Shown: piece by piece, positions 58,301 to 64,000 of the stretch
Position numbering within the stretch: the first letter of the stretch is position 1
Layout of the letters: each line of letters starts with the position of its first letter
Assembly: GCA_943737045.1 (NCBI GenBank)
Contig: CALSFV010000245.1
Coordinates: 62,001 to 126,000, forward strand
Length of the DNA: 64,000 bases
Source: Parapristionchus giblindavisi
Taxonomy: Eukaryota; Nematoda; Chromadorea; Rhabditida; Diplogasteridae
Direction: 5' to 3'
Translations under genes and position numbers: made by a program
The notes under the pieces: model-generated
Told to the model about the DNA's origin: nothing
Seen by the model: the letters and a program-made list of their open reading frames with translations, nothing else
The model's database searches: none

Positions 58301-61300
58301 CGGTATACCGTGATTGGTGGGATGGTGGTGGTGTACTGTAGACGATGTTTACTAAACGTCGTCTTCCATAGTTGCTCGAATTCCGACATACATTGTTTTA
58401 TGGACTGACTGTCGATGACCAGTCGCGTCGATCAATGATCGTGGCGTACCGTAATCCTCGTATTCCTTTCAGGAGTAGTGCCAGTGGGTGTTCGTCAGGA
58501 GCGCTCGGATGCCTACCGTATATGTGTGCAATTCGGTGCGAGAGTAGTCGATCGTGTGGATGAGCAGACAACGCACGTTGTAGCAGCACGATGGGGAACC
58601 ACGTGAGTTGATCTTTGATCTTTGGACTACTACGTGTGGCACTAGGTCGGATGAACATTATTTGCAGAGACAAGCGCTAATGAATTGACATATTATGCAA
58701 ATTGTTCTCGTCTGACCTATTCCCCTGATTTGGCTGTCTTATTATTTCGGACTGCTGATGATTTGCGCAATCTTTTGAAAAATAAAGACTATTATATTAA
58801 GAATAAGTAAAATGTACTGCAGCTTGTTAGTAAAGATGGTTGGTAATTTGTAATAGAGGACTCGGCCTACGTAAATTTTCGGCACCTTCGCCGTTTATTT
58901 TTACATAGTGGTTCAATTATCGAAATATGGAGGGTTGATTCACAAAGTTCGTTATTTTCGCTTAAAAATCGTCATTTTTAGCTTCATTTTTAGTTTCATT
59001 TTTTATCAAGTGGCTTAAAATGGGCCTTATATAGTGGGTCAATCCTCGCACTGCGAGGGGGCAATGTATGGTACTGTATGGACACTACTAGTTACTTGTA
59101 GTTTCTTGTTCTAGTTCAGTATGCTTGCATGGAATGCGATTTTTTTATTTAACAAAGTACCATACATCATGGTGCATTCTCGTTTCACCTTGTTCATTAG
59201 TATACTGGAGAAATGTTCGGACTGCTGATGAGTTCTTTTGAAAAATAAAGACTATTATATTAAGAATAAGTAAAATGTACTGCAGCTTGTTAGTAAAGAT
59301 GGTTGGTAATTTGTAATAGAGGACTCACTGTGTTCGGCCTACGTAAATTTTCGGTACCTTCGCCGTTTATTTTTACATAGTGGTTCAATTATCGAAATAG
59401 GAAGGGTTGATTCACAAAATTCGTTATTTTCGCTTAAAAATCGTCATTTTTAGCTTCCTTTTTTATCAAGTGGCCTAAAATGAGCCTTATATAGTGGGTC
59501 AATCCTTGCACTGCGAGGGTATGAAAATGTATGACTGCTCGAATTAATTATGCGATCGATCATAAAGTTTGCGCACACAACTAATTTTAAAATGGAATAT
59601 GTAATTGGATTTCTTATTTATGTTTAATCAATGACTTCACATGAAATAATCAAAAAAATCGATATTTAAAATTGTAATAAATTAATAAAGTTAATTGGAA
59701 CAGGAAGGTGCAAGACGCGAGCAAGATGGGAGTACCGATTGTGATGCCTGAATGGTTGTATGCATGCATGGAACAATGGGAGAAGGTGCGATCTTTGATC
59801 TTTGATCTTTGATCTTTCGTGGTTATCAAGCACTTTGATGTGTTTTATCTTCCAACTTTAATCTTGCTAATTGAGCTGGTGACAAGAGGTGTTTTGTTTG
59901 TTTGAATGTTTTTTTTAAAAATTTTATATCGATATTCATAAATTTTTAAAATTTACAACATTATTACAGTTGTATCATTGTAGGTAAGCGAGCAGAAGTA
60001 CGCGTTGACTCGTTCATCGGAAAATCCGATCGGTGCTCCATTGGGTACGGTTGTTTATTGATTGATTTGATTGATTGATTGTGGAAGATTTGAGTTTGAA
60101 TTATCTTATCTTATAGTTGTATTTCATCAATAAATATAGTGGGGTCATAGGTCGAATAGCTAGGTTATCGGTTTTCAAAATGCGGTCAGATTTTTCGGAT
60201 TTTGGCAAATATGGTTCAAAATGCGGTCAGGTTTTTCGATTTTTGCGAGATTTTAGCTAAAAATGCGGTCAGGATTTTCGATTTTTGGAAAATTTTAGCT
60301 CAAAGTGCGGTCAGGCTTGGTACTTTGTAACATACCTTTCGACCTATGAGTGGGGTGAATGATTGATTTATTGATTTATTGATTCAGGCTCGAATATAGT
60401 GCCGGATCTCGCGAACATACCCACCATGGGCAAGGATCTCCTGTCGGATATGGCGAATGAGGTAAGGAGTGCTGTGATACTGAAGGTTACTGTAGGGTAG
60501 TTGGTGTACTGTAGCGCTGTCGTACTGTAGAGGGATAGATAATACTGTTTTGTGGTATTGTGACCATTTATGGCGCGGTTAATTCCATGGTAAATGGCGA
60601 GATTCCCCTTAAAGTTCCGGGAAAATGCAGACGTGTTTGTCCGACTCATTCAGTTGATCTCTGGTTTCAGCAATTCGATATCTAGCAGTTTTTAAATATG
60701 GTTCAATCCACGACTCCGATTAAAATCGAAAACAAAATCAAATCCACCTTTACATAGCATCAACGTCAGTTGTCAAGTTGTAAACATTGATACATTGTAT
60801 CTCTATTTTTTGACAATTTTACGATTGTGCACCCAGAACTAATTTGAAACTCCGCTCTGGCCACGCTCTCTCGTAAATAAAGAAGGCGAGAGAGCATTGC
60901 CAGAGCGGAGAGGGTTGTACATATGATTGGTATACAGGTGGACGAAGCCCTCTCCGACGATGATCCAGAGGATAATGGAGATGATGATGAAGGTAATGAG
61001 GATGAAGATGAGGAACCCGTCGAGGAGGGAACTGTTGTCGATAAGGTTTGGTCTTTGATCTTTAATCTTTGATCTCTAGAAATGTTGTAGTTTGATCTTT
61101 GGTCTTTGATCTTTAGAAATGTTGTAGTTTGATCTTTGATCTTTGATGGATTTTCCCTTACAATAAAATCTTTTGGATTTGAAGAGATCGGAGAGAAATA
61201 AGGGTTTGATGCAATGTCCGTTGATTGCGTGTTTCGGAATGGCCACTTGTACCTATCAGAGATCATATCTCCGATACATTTCTTGACCTCCTATTGTTTC

Positions 61301-62067
61301 CAGAACGACTTCCGTACGATCACCTCCAAGCCACTAGTGGCCTCTGATACCACTACTAGGGAATCGTCAGACTCCGCCCCCTCGTCTCGTCCTATCATTC
61401 AAGCCAAACGGAAACTGTGTCCGGAGATGAGAGATCGAAGTTACACGGGGGACAGTGATCGAGATGCTGATGAAGATGATGATGATGTGGAAGAGGAAGA
61501 TGAATTTGATTGTGAGCCTTTGTAGTTTAATCGATGATGTTTACGATTTAATCAATGACTATTTGTAGTTTAATCAATGATAGTTTGTAGTGTGATGAAT
61601 GATCTTTGTAGTTTAATCAATGATTTCTCGTTCAGTTGATTACGGTGACACATCGTCCTCTAAGCGTACCAAGCGTGGAGGTCTTGATGAGGATAAGGAT
61701 AGAGAGGAGGAGATTGAGAGGGGAGATGTGGTTATTGGAGAGGATGATGATGAAGATAACATGGAACAAGAGTGGGTCGTTTGATCTTTGATCTTTGATC
61801 TCTGAACTTTATGGCCTCTAGATGTATATCTGATCGATATATCTTACCTGAAGTATTGTGCAAGCGCACTGGCTCTTGTACTTAGTGTCATAGGCAGTAG
61901 TTTAGATCTTTGATCTTTGATGTTTGGTCTTTGTGCTTTGATCATTGATGTTTGATCTTTGATCTTTGAGTTACGGTGATGAGAACGAGGATGAGGAGGG
62001 TGGTGATGAGGATGACGATGAGTTTGATGATATGGCCGCGGAATTGGAGCATCAACTCGAACAGTGA
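52322..62067 (+). CDS. CTDP1: FCP1: RNA polymerase II CTD phosphatase
   Basis: 22 exons with consistent phases give 719 aa: 52322-52411, 52666-52761, 52922-53034, 53316-53406, 53465-53593, 55393-55473, 55535-55606, 56303-56392, 56547-56630, 56976-57049, 57212-57248, 57474-57653, 58011-58079, 58240-58297, 58473-58602, 59704-59785, 59984-60044, 60388-60461, 60938-61045, 61304-61511, 61636-61771, 61971-62067. It removes phosphates from the Rpb1 C-terminal repeats to recycle the polymerase. The catalytic DLDQT motif is at 154-158 (D154 nucleophile, D156 acid/base), and the IIDDR motif at 266-270. The PPG after DDINA matches the family. A BRCT domain spans about 400-500 (EWL at 481-483). A C-terminal acidic tail ending EFDDMAAELEHQL fits the TFIIF-binding end. 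An in-frame TAA directly precedes the ATG. Confidence 0.95.
53035..53315 (+). repeat. 5' splice-site echoes in FCP1 intron 3
   Basis: The intron begins GTACGGTAGATGATTGTT after exon bases GA. GAGTACGGTAGATGATTGTT recurs at about 53090 and 53149, and further GGTACGGTG forms lie between. The copied unit includes the last two exon bases. Confidence 0.8.
53594..54100 (+). repeat. Direct duplication of the start of FCP1 intron 5
   Basis: The first 180 bases of the intron (GTACGGTAGGGTTACGGTAG, then TGTTTCATCCTATCTGTACA) recur at about 53900-54090 with roughly 80% identity, so a donor-like GTATACGGTAG lies about 300 bp inside. Confidence 0.7.
54112..55146. mobile_element. TIR element of about 1 kb with an inner long palindrome
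   Basis: Outer ends CATTGTATCATTAACGGCGT and ACACCGTTCATGATACAATG. Next to the left end, 54139-54300 is an inverted copy of 54385-54549 (about 160-bp arms, starting GATCTGAACGGATCAGGCCG). No transposase. It lies in FCP1 intron 5. Confidence 0.65.
55632..55699. repeat. Near-perfect hairpin
   Basis: CGGTATTGATGTATTGATGT followed by GGTTATC, then ATTGATAACC and the exact complement back to ATACCG. It joins directly to the LINE tail on its right. Confidence 0.75.
55700..55960 (+). mobile_element. LINE 3'-end fragment
   Basis: The plus-strand frame reads RCIDTWNKLSPELVLSPQIT then FRAGLSNLP, matching the C-terminal end of CR1/jockey-type reverse transcriptases (NRVVNLWNSLP pattern). It ends with a stop, about 70 bases of UTR and an AATAAATAAATAAAATAAAA tail. 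Confidence 0.6.
56088..56280. mobile_element. Short TIR element with ACAGGGGG motif, copy 2
   Basis: Ends CATACATGGGCG and CGCCCATGTATG, with a perfect 8-bp target duplication AGTAATAT. About 85% like the copy at 44768. In FCP1 intron 7. Confidence 0.8.
58745..59530. repeat. Tandem duplication in FCP1 intron 15, including dispersed repeat copies 4 and 5
   Basis: GGACTGCTGATGA, TTGAAAAATAAAGACTATTA and GTACTGCAGCTTGTTAGTAA recur at 58755 and 59217, each followed by the TTCGGNACCTTCGCCGTTTA...CTGCGAGG element (58868-59066, 59337-59530). The offset is about 460 bp and identity is high. Confidence 0.75.
59788..59816 (+). repeat. GATCTTT array at an FCP1 donor
   Basis: Four GATCTTT units begin four bases after the GT of intron 16. 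Similar placement is seen after exons 15, 19 and 21. Confidence 0.75.
60146..60348. mobile_element. Short TIR element (CATAGGTCGA ends), copy 2
   Basis: CATAGGTCGAATAGCTAGG at the left and CCTTTCGACCTATG at the right, with a perfect 8-bp target duplication AGTGGGGT (60138-60145, 60349-60356). The interior repeats ATGCGGTCAGGNTTTTCGATTTT four times at about 45-bp spacing. Confidence 0.8.
60826..60920. repeat. Dispersed hairpin repeat, copy f
   Basis: CTCCGCTCTGGCCACGCTCT pairs with AGAGCATTGCCAGAGCGGAG. The best-preserved arms of the family; in FCP1 intron 18, ending 18 bases before the acceptor. Confidence 0.7.
61048..61150 (+). repeat. GATCTTT arrays in FCP1 intron 19
   Basis: Two array blocks separated by AGAAATGTTGTAGTTT, which is itself repeated. 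The first block begins right after the donor GTTTGG. A third set of arrays in introns 20 and 21 runs 61775-61970 up to the acceptor GATCTTTGAG. Confidence 0.75.
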
Positions 62068-63270
62068 TCGATATCTGAGGGACTACTGTAGTCTGATCAA
62101 TCTATATCGATGAGATTACTGCAACTCCGATTTTAGCCTTAAAGTTCATTCATTTTTGTTAGTTTGTCGTACTCTTTATATTGGTTATGTTGGTTATTGA
62201 TTACTGTAGCATTTTCGATGATTAGTTTACTGCACCACACTATTACTGATTACTGTACCATCGTTCCTCCCTCTTCCTCGTATTTATTAATCAATATCTC
62301 TTGTATCATTAAAGGCTCGTTCCTGCGTCCTTTACATCATTTCTGTATTGTATTTGTTTATTGTTACCGTATCACAACCACCCACATATCATCAAGCGAT
62401 TATTGTTTTTTTTCATTTTTCCCGTCGGTCTACTATTGATCTCTTATAATATATTTCTACTCGATACTGTGCACCTCCTCTTTGTCCCCGTAATAGTTGG
62501 TCCCGTTTGTCTGAATATAATCGTTTGCAACAGTGCTGCCTGCAATCCTTTTGCAATGCTTTTCACACTGGTGCGTCGACTTTGATCTTTGATCTTTGAT
62601 CTTTGACTAGTTCTATATTGATCTTTGGTCTTTGATCTTGGTGTACTCGTGAATTTATTGCCTATCTTTGCTCTATTTCGGTTTATGCGTGTCGTTGATT
62701 GATTAAATGCTTGAGAGGAATTTCAAATGAAAGACATCATTAATTAATTAATTAAAATTTTTAATTTTTAATTTAGTTTTAATTAACGTATCTACGCACG
62801 AGGTGCAACGTGAACTATGGTAATTTGAGCGGAAAGAAATTGATATAGGCTATATCATATAGCATTGCTTCTGCCGAGATTCTCAGGGGCTACAAAAAAA
62901 TCGTAAAAAGGACATTGGAAGTCAGTGCTATTGAGTTGGCTTAATTATCTGTATTACCCTGCAAATGCTATAAAGCTATTTGATATTCGAGACGCGGAAA
63001 ATCGCTTTATCAAGATCAGGAACATCAAATCCCGTGGGGCATGATTCGCTCTTCCTTCATTGTTGTCCTGTTATTACAGAGGCTGAACTAACGTGTAGTG
63101 GATAATAGGTGGATCCGTCAATTCGACCAGTTGGTCGGCAGAGAAGTTCAATCCCCCGAGAAGGATTAGCAAAGAAGACCTCTCCCAACACAACCCATGT
63201 ATTTTTGTCATTTTACCGTAATGCATTTACACTCTCCCTCTGCTAACGTGGAGCGTGTAACAGAGGTCCC
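62068..63270. other. Intergenic downstream of FCP1
   Basis: A GATCTTT array at 62580-62640, TACTGTAG/TACCGTA words at 62090-62360, and an AATTAATTAATTAAAATTTTT patch near 62740. No gene was found. Confidence 0.5.
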
Positions 63271-63278
63271 ATAGAAAG

Positions 63279-63446
63279 ATCATGAATTCTCTCCACAGAA
63301 ACCGTGGACACCCCCAAAAGCTACTCTTTCATAGGATTTCCAGTCGTAGATTTAGATGGTTCTTGTCTAATAGAGTTGTTAATAAATGGAATACTCTTGA
63401 ATCAAGAGTCTTGATTCATTCATTCATCTTCACCCAACCCCTCAGT
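63279..63446 (+). mobile_element. LINE reverse transcriptase C-terminal fragment
   Basis: One frame reads HRNRGHPQKLLFHRISS then RRFRWFLSNRVVNKWNTLES, matching the GHxxKLxxxR...NRVVNxWNSLP tail of CR1/jockey-group elements. Upstream coding sequence is missing, so this is a 5'-truncated copy. 63450-64000 holds no gene; it is CT-rich in its last 300 bases. Confidence 0.65.
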
Positions 63447-64000
63447 TTTTCGTAACGGTATCGAAGCTGTGATCTAGATATCGCAGCATTTTCGTCGTTC
63501 TTCCTATTTTATTCAATATTTATTATTTTCTGAATACCGTTACATTTTATTGTTCATGAATCGATAAATTATTATTATTATTGTTTGTCTCTCAGTCATT
63601 TGCATGTACATGTCCTCAAACATAACACCCAGTGAAAAAGAGAAGGAGAGTGATAGAGAGACGGAGTGGTAGATCAGTGAGATCGTCTCTCATTCATCAA
63701 TCGATGAATCTTCTTCTGTCTCTGTCTGGCTGTTCCCTCCTTTCTCTGCCCGATTTTCCCGCCATGTTCAGTTATCATCACATTTCTCTATGACTTTTCC
63801 CGTAACTTTCGTAGTTATTTCGCCCTCTCCTTCTTCCTTTTTGAGTGTCTCTGTCTCTATCGTTCTTTGAGCTATCCCACCATCACTATCTCTGTTTCTA
63901 TCCCTTGTAATTATCGATCGGATATTTCGTCACGAATCAATCTTTGATTTGTTCCTTTTTAAAAAAAGTTCATTTGCATATGTATATCGTCGTTGTTGTT

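Noticed and set aside
8198..62640. GATCTTT arrays as telomeric repeats
   Set aside because: They are short, interrupted, interspersed in introns and in both orientations, and do not match known telomere units.
1..64000. CRISPR array, operon or bacterial-type features
   Set aside because: The tandem repeats have no unique spacers, and the genes are intron-rich and eukaryotic.

Overview
The window is animal nuclear DNA. It shows many-exon genes with GT-AG introns, an LTR retrotransposon, hAT-like short transposons, LINE fragments and microsatellites. The TTTCAG-type acceptors, small introns and about 40% GC suggest an invertebrate. I cannot place the species; a nematode-like ecdysozoan is only a guess.

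Four well-supported genes could be rebuilt exon by exon, each with every splice phase consistent: (1) a NUDT18-type Nudix hydrolase, minus strand, 8234-12087, 13 exons, 367 aa; (2) a centromeric histone H3 (CENP-A type), minus strand, 34350-36909, 7 exons, 224 aa, with a lengthened loop 1 and a long proline-rich tail; (3) an RBBP6-type DWNN/zinc-knuckle/RING protein, plus strand, 37455-51100, 28 exons, 1103 aa; (4) the RNA polymerase II CTD phosphatase FCP1, plus strand, 52322-62067, 22 exons, 719 aa. The cenH3 and RBBP6 genes are divergent with 545 bp between their start codons. RBBP6 and FCP1 are head to tail with a 1.2-kb gap.

Layout: 1-7.7 kb holds two tandem relatives of an unrecognised, probably OB-fold, gene family. 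Copy 1 has a MITE inside an exon. Copy 2 has an exon split by a 2.8-kb element with about 640-bp inverted arms, which itself carries a broken gene fragment and a nested hAT-like MITE. 8.2-12.1 kb is the NUDT18 gene. 12-34 kb has no convincing host gene. It holds GA/CT microsatellites, dispersed hairpin repeats, a 4.7-kb gypsy-like LTR element with matching LTRs but a broken interior (16688-21424), a perfect 65-copy 30-bp satellite (27441-29390) and several inverted-repeat elements. 34.3-62.1 kb is the cenH3-RBBP6-FCP1 block, whose introns are full of short transposons and two recurring motifs (GATCTTT heptamer arrays and GTACGGTAG/TACTGTAG copies). 62.1-64 kb is intergenic with a LINE tail.

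The four genes are not an obvious pathway. FCP1 and RBBP6 both act around RNA polymerase II transcription and mRNA 3'-end processing, cenH3 marks centromeres, and NUDT18 cleans oxidised nucleotides. The most unusual signals are the intronic copies of 5' splice-site sequence, the heptamer arrays abutting splice sites, and several unrelated short transposons built by iterating a short motif of their own ends.
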